Shown here: positions 1 through 8,285 of the stretch, piece by piece | Layout: every line of letters starts with the position of its first letter | How positions within the stretch are numbered: position 1 is the first letter of the stretch | Source: JBEVNR01 sp040507985 | GTDB taxonomy: Bacteria > Pseudomonadota > Alphaproteobacteria > Rickettsiales > UBA6187 | Direction: 5' to 3' | Length of the DNA stretch: 64,000 bases | Assembly (NCBI GenBank): GCA_040507985.1 | Contig: JBEVNR010000023.1 | Span: 1 to 64,000, forward strand | Notes under the pieces: model-generated | Database searches by the model: none | What the model was told of the DNA's origin: nothing | What the model saw: only the letters and a program-made list of their open reading frames with translations | Position numbers and translations under genes: made by a program

Positions 1-85
1 TTCGTCATTCCCGCGCAAGCGGGAATGACGAAGATTAATGTTTTAAACATAAATTATTAATTATTTAACTCATATTTTCGCCCTG
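1..85. repeat. Right part of a MITE-like palindromic element, cut by the window edge
   Basis: Positions 1-32 are a perfect hairpin with a 14-bp stem (TTCGTCATTCCCGC) and a GCAA loop. Positions 33-85 then run to a terminus ending in CGCCCTG. Read on the minus strand, this stretch resembles the left half of the complete element at 3144-3378: a CAGGGC start, an A-rich stretch, an ATTAATTTATGTTTAA-like core and the TTCGTCATTCCCGC module. The left end lies outside the window, so the flanking duplication cannot be tested. Membership in the family is an inference from sequence similarity judged by eye. Confidence 0.6.
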
Positions 86-238
86 TCTTTGATCATCGCC
101 GCCCTAAAAAAACAATTGATTTTTTGAACGAAATCCATGAGCATTAGTTTCGCTTCTTTGTTTTTTCATGCATTACCCTCATTGTTTACCGTCGTTGACG
201 ACGTTACTTTTACATTAAATTCCTGTTAAAAACGCGCG

Positions 239-2005
239 ATGGAAGCCATGGAATGGTTCAATAGCGCATCCGTGGCCGATCCCTTGGAGAATTTTGATTG
301 GAACGCAATGAGTTCGATCGAGAATGTCTTCCCGACGCCTGAGGAACCCTCAACGTCATTGAACGCACTCCTGTCTCCTCCTGCTTCCGTCGGTTATTCG
401 GCGCGTCACGGCGCAACAATTGGTTCTTTGGAGAATTTTGATTTAAACGAAATGATTTCGATAGAGAACGCCCTCACGATGCCTACGGAAATCTTGATGC
501 CAGGGAACGAACTCCCGTCTCCTCCTGCTTCCGTCGATTATGCAGCGCGTCACGGCGCAACAATTGATCCTTCGCAACTTGATCCTTCATTTTTACTCAA
601 AAAATTACATGAAAGCCATACCTATATACAAAGCTTGCAACGCAAATATAACGATCTTTTCGATACAATGAATATAATTAACGAAAAATGTGAAGCACTT
701 CAACGAGGATACGGTGCGCTTTATGTAGAAAAGGTACAAGCGGATAAAGCTCACAGAGCGTTTGAAGAAAAAAATGCTACGCTTCAACAAAGCTGGAATT
801 TGCTTCTGAACTTAAGGAACATGCCGAACCAAGAACTCGACACGCTTAAAGAAGAAAACGTTGCGCTTAAAAAACAATGCGACGGATATCGACATTCTTT
901 TAAGGCGCTCGAACGAGATCGCGATATGTATAGATTGACCTACAATAACCTATGCCAAATTATAGACTCTATCGCCGTCAAGGATTCCGAACGTTCTTTT
1001 AGCATTAATGAAGAGTTGCAAAAATATCGCAAAATAACACAAAAAATGAATGCTCTCGTCGTCCGGGACGACGAAGCCGATTTCTTTGCTTTGGATGAAA
1101 GCGATGACGAAGGATGCGATCTTTCGGAGGAAGACGTAGCCATGGAAGACGCGGGAGAAGATTTGCCTGCGCCGGCAAGCGTTCCTTCCCAAGATAACGT
1201 TATGCCGTCACAGAACGAAATTCCAGGCATGATCAACTCCATGCCGGACGTAGATCGATGGGCAAACCATGACGATCAGGCTAAGCTGCACGCCGCTGTA
1301 CTGCAAAATGCTAAGGTTGTACGTTGGCTGCATGACGTGATGCATGTTTTCTTTGGAAAAAAACACGCCATCGATTTCAATGATTCGAACGAAGCGACTC
1401 CTGAAATGCTAAGGCAGACGTGCTCGGCACTCTACTACGCTTATCCTAAGAAGAAAATAATGGAATCCACCCAATCTAACGCAAAGTACGTCACAGAATT
1501 CTTCAGCAAGTTTTTTTGGCCAACATATAAAAATATTAATAAATGGATATATTTTTCAACCACGCCCGAATGTAACATCGAAAAACATGACTGGGATACA
1601 ATAGATGTTAGGATTCTCAATTCTTCTGATATAACCAAAAGGTTTAAGCCATTCTGGGTAAACAAACAGAAAGTTACTGCTTGGAATGGTCAGTCGTCGC
1701 AAATTAATCCAAGGTCTGCCAGAGATACATTAAAGGTTACCCTGAAACGCCTGAATGAAAAGCAGAAAAAACTTTCGGACTTAACCTCAACGCATGCGTC
1801 ATATAGTTCGCTCCACACGGAAATAAACGATCACATATATACTCTATCAGTGCAGATAGCGCGCGGTGGATTTCATGAAGATTTCACAAAGACTAGCGCG
1901 TATAAAAAGGCTCAATCCCTGGTCGCGACGCTACCTAAAGGTTACGTGCCGTCTTACAATAAGCCGGGCGCTCCTAATCGAAACGTTTTCCGCGTTAATA
2001 GCTAA
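239..2005 (+). CDS. Hypothetical coiled-coil protein with N-terminal tandem repeat
   Basis: A 588-aa protein of no recognised family. Residues 15-61 and 63-109 are a tandem duplication of about 47 residues, each starting with LENFD and ending with RHGATI. The DNA of the two units (281-421 and 425-565) is also very similar, so the duplication looks recent. Residues about 120-250 are rich in E, K, L and Q with heptad-like spacing and probably form a coiled coil. A strongly acidic stretch of D and E follows at about 275-310, then a basic, aromatic C-terminal part. There is no signal peptide or membrane segment. Base composition looks more AT-rich than the housekeeping genes. It stands alone upstream of an unrelated gene. 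An effector-like role is possible but unproven. Confidence 0.75.
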   Translation: MEAMEWFNSASVADPLENFDWNAMSSIENVFPTPEEPSTSLNALLSPPASVGYSARHGATIGSLENFDLNEMISIENALTMPTEILMPGNELPSPPASVDYAARHGATIDPSQLDPSFLLKKLHESHTYIQSLQRKYNDLFDTMNIINEKCEALQRGYGALYVEKVQADKAHRAFEEKNATLQQSWNLLLNLRNMPNQELDTLKEENVALKKQCDGYRHSFKALERDRDMYRLTYNNLCQIIDSIAVKDSERSFSINEELQKYRKITQKMNALVVRDDEADFFALDESDDEGCDLSEEDVAMEDAGEDLPAPASVPSQDNVMPSQNEIPGMINSMPDVDRWANHDDQAKLHAAVLQNAKVVRWLHDVMHVFFGKKHAIDFNDSNEATPEMLRQTCSALYYAYPKKKIMESTQSNAKYVTEFFSKFFWPTYKNINKWIYFSTTPECNIEKHDWDTIDVRILNSSDITKRFKPFWVNKQKVTAWNGQSSQINPRSARDTLKVTLKRLNEKQKKLSDLTSTHASYSSLHTEINDHIYTLSVQIARGGFHEDFTKTSAYKKAQSLVATLPKGYVPSYNKPGAPNRNVFRVNS

Positions 2006-2180
2006 ATGTAGCCATTGTCTTTCTTGCTTTATTGTTAATTCGTCCCCCGGCCGGATCGGAGGGCGATAAAAAAAACTTTTTTCCTTTTAGCGGCTTCCTT
2101 ATATCTTTGCGTCTATCCACAACGGAAACCTTACGGGAACAAGAGTACGATAGGTTTAAGCATAATAGTGAGGTGTTCGT

Positions 2181-3128
2181 ATGGAAAACGCGCTTTCTTC
2201 TTATTCGTTGCCTTTAGAACCGTCCGCCTCGTTCGGCGTGCGCGAGGCCGTGGGCGTGTTCGGCAGCGCCGACGCCTTGCAACGCGCGGTGGACGCGCTC
2301 GAGTCGGCGGGTTTCGAACGTCGGCTGATTAGCGTGCTGGGAAGCGACGCCGCGCTGAGGGAACGTTTCGGCACCGTCGAAATCTCCTCCCAATTATTGG
2401 AAGACCATCCCGACGCTCCGCGCAGCCCCGACGTAAAAAAAGAAGAGCTGGGCGTCGGACAAGGCGTATTGATCGGAGGCGGCATGTTTTTAGGCATCGT
2501 CGCAGCGGCGCTGGCGACCGGCGGCGCGGCGCTCGGCGAGGGCGCGACGGCTTCGTTGGCGCTAGTTGCCGGCGCCGTCGGCGGAGCCGCCATAGGGGCG
2601 GCGTCGGCAAAGTTGCTGGGAGATCGGTACGCCGCGTTTTTTAAGCGCCGGCTCGATCGGGGAGGATTGCTGCTATGGGCCGCCACTCCCTCGCCGCACG
2701 AGGAAGAGGTCGCCAAAGCCATTCTCGCCCAATGCGGAGCGACCGACGTGCACGTGCATGAATTCATACGCGACGCGGAGAACGGGGAGGTGCGTTGCGT
2801 CACCGACGAGAACATCAATCCCACCGAAAAATTACGGCGCCTGATCGGCAAGCACGCGCGGATTTTGGAGCAAGATAAAATATTGAGCGAAAAAATCGCC
2901 GATGCGCTGAGCGCGTCCGAAAAAGCGGCGCAAGACGACGCGGCGCTCCGCATCGAAGACGCCATGCTCTACGCCCGCGACATGGCCGAGGAAGAGCAGC
3001 GCATCGTCGCGGAATGCCACGCCTCCGCCTGCGGGAACGAGGAGAAGGAGTCGGAGCGTTATTTTTCCCTCGTTCACGACTTAAAATCGTACGCCGAGCA
3101 TTCCCGCCATTTCCGTAAGGCGGCTTAA
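2181..3128 (+). CDS. General-stress-type protein with glycine-zipper segment
   Basis: A 315-aa protein. The N-terminal part (about residues 19-60) resembles the GSP17M/YflT-like fold, which begins with GVFGSADALQRAVDAL and a following ISVLGSD. Residues about 93-150 are a Gly/Ala-rich double hydrophobic hairpin of glycine-zipper type (GVLIGGGMFLG, LVAGAVGGAAIGA). Next comes a second alpha/beta part ending around ATDVHVHEF, as in permease-like stress proteins that repeat the first fold. The C-terminal 100 residues are charged and helical. Such proteins usually sit at or in the inner membrane, and their biochemical role is unknown. It is monocistronic: the flanks are noncoding, and a MITE-like element lies directly downstream. 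The family assignment is by resemblance only. Confidence 0.7.
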   Translation: MENALSSYSLPLEPSASFGVREAVGVFGSADALQRAVDALESAGFERRLISVLGSDAALRERFGTVEISSQLLEDHPDAPRSPDVKKEELGVGQGVLIGGGMFLGIVAAALATGGAALGEGATASLALVAGAVGGAAIGAASAKLLGDRYAAFFKRRLDRGGLLLWAATPSPHEEEVAKAILAQCGATDVHVHEFIRDAENGEVRCVTDENINPTEKLRRLIGKHARILEQDKILSEKIADALSASEKAAQDDAALRIEDAMLYARDMAEEEQRIVAECHASACGNEEKESERYFSLVHDLKSYAEHSRHFRKAA

Positions 3129-3143
3129 TCGTAAATTACCCCT

Positions 3144-3378
3144 CAGGGCAAAAACATGAACTAACGTATTAATAATTTATGTTTAACATATCAATGTTCG
3201 TCATTCCCGCGAAAGCAGGAATCTAGGGTAAACACAACATTTGCGTGCATGGCACGCTCAATTTTTTCTTAAACATACGGTGCGCTTCGCGCAAAATTTT
3301 AAAAAAGCGCCGGATTCCCGCTTTCGCGGGAATGACGAAGAAGAAAAAATTAACGTATTAATGTATGTTTTTACCCTG
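3144..3378. mobile_element. 235-bp MITE-like element with terminal inverted repeats and 10-bp target duplication
   Basis: The left end reads CAGGGCAAAAACATGAAC and the right end, reverse-complemented, reads CAGGGTAAAAACATACAT, giving outer inverted repeats. Nested inside, 3197-3224 and 3312-3339 form a second inverted repeat of 28 bp with two mismatches, containing TTCGTCATTCCCGCGAAAGC. The element is flanked on both sides by the perfect direct repeat AATTACCCCT (3134-3143 and 3379-3388), the mark of an insertion. It holds no ORF of useful length, so a transposase must act in trans. It fills most of the gap between the stress-type gene and the ilvB promoter; the promoter lies outside the element. 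Confidence 0.8.
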
Positions 3379-3408
3379 AATTACCCCTAAAGTCGCGTAA
3401 GCGAGCGC

Positions 3409-3437
3409 TTGACGAACGCCATCTGGCCTTTTACTAT
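3409..3437 (+). promoter_or_regulatory. Predicted sigma70 promoter for ilvB
   Basis: TTGACG (3409-3414) and TACTAT (3432-3437) are separated by 17 bp, close to the consensus in both boxes and in spacing. The predicted start of transcription is near 3444, leaving a leader of about 29 nt before the ilvB ATG at 3473. No leader peptide or attenuator fits in that length. Confidence 0.6.
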
Positions 3438-3472
3438 GCGAAGTTCGGTAAAATTAAGGTTGCGAAAAGATA

Positions 3473-5221
3473 ATGAAGGTAAGCGGCGCGGAAATCGTTA
3501 TACGCTCGTTGGTCGATTGCGGCGTAGACGTCATTTTCGGATATCCGGGCGGCGCGGTGCTGCCCTTATACGATAAGTTGTTCCTGCAAGACAAGCTGCG
3601 GCATATTTTGGTGCGGCACGAACAGGCGGCCGCGCACGCCGCCGAAGGCTATGCCCGTTCGACGGGAAAAATCGGGGCGCTGCTCGTCACCTCCGGTCCC
3701 GGCGCCACCAACACCGTGACCGGCCTTACCGACGCGCTGCTCGACAGCGTGCCGCTGATTTGCATCTCCGGGCAAGTCGCGACGCATCTCATGGGAAGCG
3801 ACGCGTTCCAGGAGGCGGACACGGTCGGCATCACGCGCCCATGCACGAAATATAATTATTTGGTGACGCGCGTCGAAGACGTCGAGCGCGTCGTGAAGGA
3901 AGCCTGTTACATCGCGACCAGCGGACGTCCGGGGCCGGTGCTCATCGACATTCCCAAAGACGTCCAAAACCAATCGTGCGACTATCTTGGCATAACGGTA
4001 AATAAACGCGCCTCTTATGCCGTTCCCTCCGCGCTCGGCGCCGACGACGCTAACGTCGACCGGGCGGCGGACCTGTTGCTCGGCGCGGAGCGTCCCGTCT
4101 TTTACACCGGCGGCGGGGTCATCAATTCCGGCGACGAGGCGTGTCGGTTGCTTACCTCTCTGGTAAGGCAATCGGGCGCGCCGGTTACCTCCACCCTCAT
4201 GGGGCTGGGGGGGTTCCCGATGCGCGACCCGCAATTTTTGGGAATGCTCGGCATGCACGGCTCGTACCAGGCCAACATGGCGATGGCCGAATGCGACGTC
4301 ATGATAAACGTCGGCGCCCGGTTCGACGACCGCATCACCGGCCGCCTAAACGCGTTTTCGGTGCGTTCCAGAAAAATACATATCGACGTCGACCCCTCTT
4401 CCGTCAATAAAAACGTGCATGTCGACGTCGCGATTGTCAGCGACGTGAAGGACGCGCTGGAAAAGTTGATCGCCGCCGTCGCGCGCAAGGGCGGAAAATT
4501 CGCGGATATGTCCGCGTGGAAGGCGCAGGTGGCGGAATGGACGGCGCGCAACAGCTTCGGCTACCGCAACGACGGCGACGTCGCCAAGCCGCAATTCGTG
4601 TTGCAAACGCTCAATAGGTTGCTCCGCGATAAGGACGCCTACGTGACGACCGACGTCGGCCAGCATCAAATGTGGGCGGCGCAGCATTTGTCTTTCGACG
4701 CGCCCCGCCGCTGGATGACCTCCGGCGGATTAGGCACGATGGGCTACGGGCTTCCCGCCGCCGTTGGGGTGCAGATCGCCTATCCGGACGCCGTCGTGGT
4801 GTGCGTGACGGGCGAGGCGTCCATTCAAATGAATATTCAGGAATTGGCCACCGCCCTGCAATATCGCCTGCCGGTCAAAGTGCTGATTTTGAACAATCAA
4901 TATATGGGCATGGTCCGGCAATGGCAGGAGCTTTTCCACGGCGACCGCCATTCCGAAACCTATATGGACGCGCTCCCCGATTTCGTCGCGCTGGCCGAAG
5001 CGTACCACATGACGGGGCTGCGCTGCGAGCGCCCGGAAGACGTTGAGGCGACGCTCGTTACCATGCTGGAGACGCCGGGGCCGGTCGTATGCGACATGCA
5101 GGTGGCGAAAAGCGAGAACGTGTATCCCATGATTCCGGCCGGCGCCGCCCATTATGAAATGGAATTGGGACCGGAAGATAAAATCGCGGTCGATAAGGAC
5201 GCGGCGCGCAATCAGGTATAG
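3473..5221 (+). CDS. ilvB: Acetolactate synthase large subunit
   Basis: Catalyses TPP-dependent condensation of pyruvate to acetolactate, or with 2-oxobutyrate to acetohydroxybutyrate, the first common step of valine, leucine and isoleucine synthesis. At 582 aa it has the normal length and the three-domain order of the family: N-terminal PYR domain with FGYPGGAVLPLYD and the catalytic Glu (Glu50 in VRHEQAAAHAAEGYAR), a central FAD-associated domain, and a C-terminal TPP domain with NNQYMGMVRQW. The TPP/Mg signature, usually GDGS or GDAS, reads GEAS here (residues 447-450), so the metal-binding Asp is Glu448. A predicted promoter precedes it and ilvN follows after 2 nt, so the two subunits are co-expressed. 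The ilvB/ilvI distinction cannot be settled from sequence alone. Confidence 0.95.
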   Translation: MKVSGAEIVIRSLVDCGVDVIFGYPGGAVLPLYDKLFLQDKLRHILVRHEQAAAHAAEGYARSTGKIGALLVTSGPGATNTVTGLTDALLDSVPLICISGQVATHLMGSDAFQEADTVGITRPCTKYNYLVTRVEDVERVVKEACYIATSGRPGPVLIDIPKDVQNQSCDYLGITVNKRASYAVPSALGADDANVDRAADLLLGAERPVFYTGGGVINSGDEACRLLTSLVRQSGAPVTSTLMGLGGFPMRDPQFLGMLGMHGSYQANMAMAECDVMINVGARFDDRITGRLNAFSVRSRKIHIDVDPSSVNKNVHVDVAIVSDVKDALEKLIAAVARKGGKFADMSAWKAQVAEWTARNSFGYRNDGDVAKPQFVLQTLNRLLRDKDAYVTTDVGQHQMWAAQHLSFDAPRRWMTSGGLGTMGYGLPAAVGVQIAYPDAVVVCVTGEASIQMNIQELATALQYRLPVKVLILNNQYMGMVRQWQELFHGDRHSETYMDALPDFVALAEAYHMTGLRCERPEDVEATLVTMLETPGPVVCDMQVAKSENVYPMIPAGAAHYEMELGPEDKIAVDKDAARNQV

Positions 5222-5223
5222 CT

Positions 5224-5739
5224 ATGACGGACATTTCGCGACGCCACGTACTGGCGATATTGCTCGACAACGAAACCGGCGCGCTGATGCGGGTCGTCAA
5301 TTTATTCTCCGCTCGCGGCTATAACATCGACAGCCTCACCGTCTCGGACGTAAACGTCGAAGGTACGCTCTCGCGCATTACGGTCGTGACCTACGCGCCC
5401 GACAAGGTGATAGGGCATATCATCCACCTGCTCGAAAGGCTCGTGCCGGTGCATCGGGTGGACGACGTATCCTCCTGCCGCCACGTCGAGCGCGGGCTGC
5501 TTTTGGTGAAAATAGAGTCGAAAGGCGCCGAGCGCGCGGAAATATTGCACGTGGCCGGCGATCTGGGAGCGAAATTGGCGCACGTCTCGTCCGACGTCCT
5601 TATTCTGCAAGCGACGGACACGCAGGAAAATCTCGACCGCATTTTAGAGGCGATGCGCCAATATCGCGTGATCGAAGTGGCGCGCACCGGCGTGACGGCC
5701 ATGGCGGCGGACGAGACTCTACGGAGCCGCGACGCATGA
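5224..5739 (+). CDS. ilvN: Acetolactate synthase small (regulatory) subunit
   Basis: A 171-aa regulatory subunit that activates the catalytic subunit and confers feedback inhibition by valine. The N-terminal ACT domain is clear: HVLAILLDNETGALMRVVNLF, then the ARGYNIDSLTV turn that carries the effector-binding site. The C-terminal half (residues about 85-160) is the usual small-subunit domain, ending with VIEVARTGVTAM. It starts 2 nt after the ilvB stop, which indicates translational coupling. Its own end overlaps the next gene by 4 bp (ATGA). The symbol ilvH would be equally valid. Confidence 0.95.
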   Translation: MTDISRRHVLAILLDNETGALMRVVNLFSARGYNIDSLTVSDVNVEGTLSRITVVTYAPDKVIGHIIHLLERLVPVHRVDDVSSCRHVERGLLLVKIESKGAERAEILHVAGDLGAKLAHVSSDVLILQATDTQENLDRILEAMRQYRVIEVARTGVTAMAADETLRSRDA

Positions 5740-6590
5740 GCGGTTACGCCGACCCGCACGCACGCGTGGGTTTCAGCGCCATTTTTACGTTCGATCGCCT
5801 GGCCGGCCACGTCGTCGAAATTCTGCGGATTTTGGCCCTGGAGAAAAGCGTCGACGATATTTTGGTCTATTGCCGCGAATCGCGCTGCGACCTGCCGTTT
5901 CCCACGTGGAGCGGCGGCAATAAAATATGCGAACCGATAGAGCGCGAAAAATCGCGCCCCCTTTCGCTTATCGCGGCGCGCAACGCGCTGGCGGCGACGT
6001 CGCAGAGCGATTATTTGTTGTTTGTGGACGAACGTTCCCTACCGGAACCGGGATTTGCCGACGCGCTGGCAAGCGAAATATCAGAGCAAGAACGCGACGT
6101 TGCGTTGTTTCCGGCGTGTCGTCGACGTCCTCCCTCGCATTTTTCTCCTCCGGACGATTTTTTGCTGGTTAAAGGATTGGGGTTACGCAAAGACGGTTTT
6201 TTGGCGGAGTGGCTGAGGCGCGACGAGAAAAATCCGTACGAAGCGGATATGGACGAGTGCGTTTATCCGTTGGCCTGTACGATCGCCATAAAAGCGGCGC
6301 ATTTCCGTGCGCTCCGAGGATTCGACGCGCATTTTACGCATTCCTCGGTCGAGGAATTTTGTTTGGCCGCCGCCACGTCGGGCATAAAACCCAAAGAGTC
6401 TCGCCGCGCCTTTTGCGACATAACGGACGCGAAGCCGATGAAAACGCCGCTCTCGGAGAGAAAAAAAATGTTTTTAAAACATTTCGACGGATTTTACCGC
6501 AGCGGCGTCATCGACCTTGGGGTGGCGTGGATGCGCGTGAGACAATGTTTTGGGCGCGCCCATGCGCGCGGCGACTATGTTGGACGGTAA
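5736..6590 (+). CDS. Putative glycosyltransferase (GT-A type)
   Basis: A 284-aa protein overlapping ilvN by 4 bp. It resembles GT2/GT27-type glycosyltransferases. There is an N-terminal nucleotide-sugar-binding fold with SLIAARNALAATSQSDYLLFVDE, where the last residues take the place of the usual DxD-containing strand. Later, ACTIAIKAAHFRALRGFD followed by SSVEEFCLA corresponds to the galactosyltransferase C-terminal motif (GFDE...ED.EL). The canonical DxD appears as DER, so activity or metal dependence is uncertain. No signal peptide or membrane segment is seen, so it is probably cytosolic or peripheral. A role in envelope polysaccharide synthesis is inferred; its place in the ilv operon gives no clue to the substrate. 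Confidence 0.6.
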   Translation: MSGYADPHARVGFSAIFTFDRLAGHVVEILRILALEKSVDDILVYCRESRCDLPFPTWSGGNKICEPIEREKSRPLSLIAARNALAATSQSDYLLFVDERSLPEPGFADALASEISEQERDVALFPACRRRPPSHFSPPDDFLLVKGLGLRKDGFLAEWLRRDEKNPYEADMDECVYPLACTIAIKAAHFRALRGFDAHFTHSSVEEFCLAAATSGIKPKESRRAFCDITDAKPMKTPLSERKKMFLKHFDGFYRSGVIDLGVAWMRVRQCFGRAHARGDYVGR

Positions 6591-6605
6591 CGGAGAATCG
6601 GTTCC

Positions 6606-8054
6606 ATGTTGAACGTTAGGCTGATTTTTTTCGTCACCGGCGCCTTGCTGGCCATTTTGTCGGCGCTGATGCTTATTCCGGCGGCGGTCGACTTATATTC
6701 CGGCAGTTCGGATTGGACGGCGTTTTTTCTCTCTTCTTTCCTCACCGCCTTCGTCGGGATCGGCCTGGCGCTGAGCAACAAGGGTTTTACGGGCGACATT
6801 CAAGTGCGCGACGCCTTCGTGCTCACATGTTTGTCGTGGGGGGCGATATCCGTTTTCGCCGCCATGCCGCTGACGTTTTCCGAATTTCGATTAAGCTGGG
6901 CGGACGCGGTGTTTGAAGCCGTTTCGGGACTGACCACCACCGGCTCGACCGTGATTATCGGGCTTGACCATTCGCCCCCCGGCGTGTTGTTATGGCGCGC
7001 GCTGTTGGAGGGATTGGGAGGCATCGGCATTATCGTGTTCGCGCTCGCCGTCTTGCCGCTGTTGAAAATCGGCGGCATGCAGTTGTTCCGCACGGAATCT
7101 TCCGAAAAATCCGACAACGTGATGCCGCATTCGGGGCAATTGGCATTTGCCATCGGCGCCGTGTTTATATTTCTTTCCTTATTATGCGCGCTATGTTTGT
7201 GGGCGGCGGGAATGACCCCGTTCGACGCCATATGCCACGCGCTCGGCGCCGTCGCCACCGGCGGCTTTTCCAACAAAGACGCTTCGCTGGGGTATTATAA
7301 CAATCCGGCGTTCGAGGCGATTATTATCACGTTCATGCTGCTGGGCGGCATGCCGTTCGTGCTTTATATTAAGGCGCTCAACGGAAAAGCGTCCTCCCTA
7401 TTAAAGGACGTGCAAGTGCGCACTTTTTTGTTAATCGCCTTAGGATCGTCGCTTGCGCTGACCATGTGGTTGTATTTTCATGAAAACGTGTCGTTTTTAA
7501 CGGCCCTCCGGCACGCCTCGTTTAACGCCGTCTCCATTCTGACGACCACGGGATTCGTCTCGCAGGATTACGGATTGTGGGGAGGGTTTGCCGTCGTCTG
7601 GTTCTTTTTTCTGTCGGCCTTCGGCGGCTGTACCGGATCAACCACGGGCGGCATCAAAACCTTTCGATTTTACTTGCTATGGCAAATAGCGTGGGTGCAG
7701 ATCGTACATCTCGTGCAACCTCACGCCGTCATGCAGCCACGCTTTAACGGCAAGAACGTGAGCGACGCGGTGTGTTATTCCGTGATGGGGTTCGTCATTT
7801 TTTACGGCGCCACCTTTATGTTTTTTTCGATAGCGCTGTCGGCGTTAGGGCTGGATTTCGTGACGTCGCTGAGCGCCGTCACTGCGGCGCTCGGGAACGT
7901 TGGCCCGGGGTTGGGCGCCATCGTCGGTCCCGCCGGCACGTTCGCTCCTTTGCCCGACGCCGCGAAATGGATGCTTAGCTTCACCATGTTGCTCGGACGG
8001 CTGGAGATTTTTACCATACTGGCTCTGTTTTCTCCGCGCTTCTGGCGAGTGTGA
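6606..8054 (+). CDS. trkH: Trk-type potassium uptake protein TrkH
   Basis: Inner-membrane, K+-translocating subunit of the Trk system, which works with the cytosolic NAD-binding protein TrkA. Its 482 aa match the family length. The sequence shows about ten hydrophobic segments and the four pore-loop selectivity motifs in order: SGLTTTGSTVI, GAVATGGFSNKD, SILTTTGFVSQD and ALGNVGPGLG, with CTGSTTGGIKTFR before the last repeat. It begins 15 nt after the glycosyltransferase and probably shares its transcript with the ilv genes. No trkA is seen in the window, so the partner must be elsewhere. Confidence 0.93.
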   Translation: MLNVRLIFFVTGALLAILSALMLIPAAVDLYSGSSDWTAFFLSSFLTAFVGIGLALSNKGFTGDIQVRDAFVLTCLSWGAISVFAAMPLTFSEFRLSWADAVFEAVSGLTTTGSTVIIGLDHSPPGVLLWRALLEGLGGIGIIVFALAVLPLLKIGGMQLFRTESSEKSDNVMPHSGQLAFAIGAVFIFLSLLCALCLWAAGMTPFDAICHALGAVATGGFSNKDASLGYYNNPAFEAIIITFMLLGGMPFVLYIKALNGKASSLLKDVQVRTFLLIALGSSLALTMWLYFHENVSFLTALRHASFNAVSILTTTGFVSQDYGLWGGFAVVWFFFLSAFGGCTGSTTGGIKTFRFYLLWQIAWVQIVHLVQPHAVMQPRFNGKNVSDAVCYSVMGFVIFYGATFMFFSIALSALGLDFVTSLSAVTAALGNVGPGLGAIVGPAGTFAPLPDAAKWMLSFTMLLGRLEIFTILALFSPRFWRV

Positions 8055-8220
8055 TCCTCTTTTCGTCGGCCTTCGCCATACTTTTTGACGGCGGAGCGCG
8101 TTCCGGATATTCCATCTAATTAGTTGCTAATTTTAGTCTTTATTCACTTTTTTATCCATAGACCGGCGTAGCTAAAAAAGGCGATTTTCAGGAATTTTTT
8201 ATTTTTTCGGATTTTTTAAA

Positions 8221-8256
8221 AAACTCAACGCTTTCGCCCGCGAAGGCGTTGAGTTT
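8221..8256 (-). terminator. Predicted rho-independent terminator of the 801-aa gene
   Basis: AAACTCAACGC (8221-8231) pairs perfectly with GCGTTGAGTTT (8246-8256). Read on the minus strand, the hairpin lies about 30 nt after the stop of the 801-aa gene and is followed by a run of T residues. Confidence 0.65.
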
Positions 8257-8285
8257 GGGGGAGAAAAAGTAAAAAACGCCGAGCC

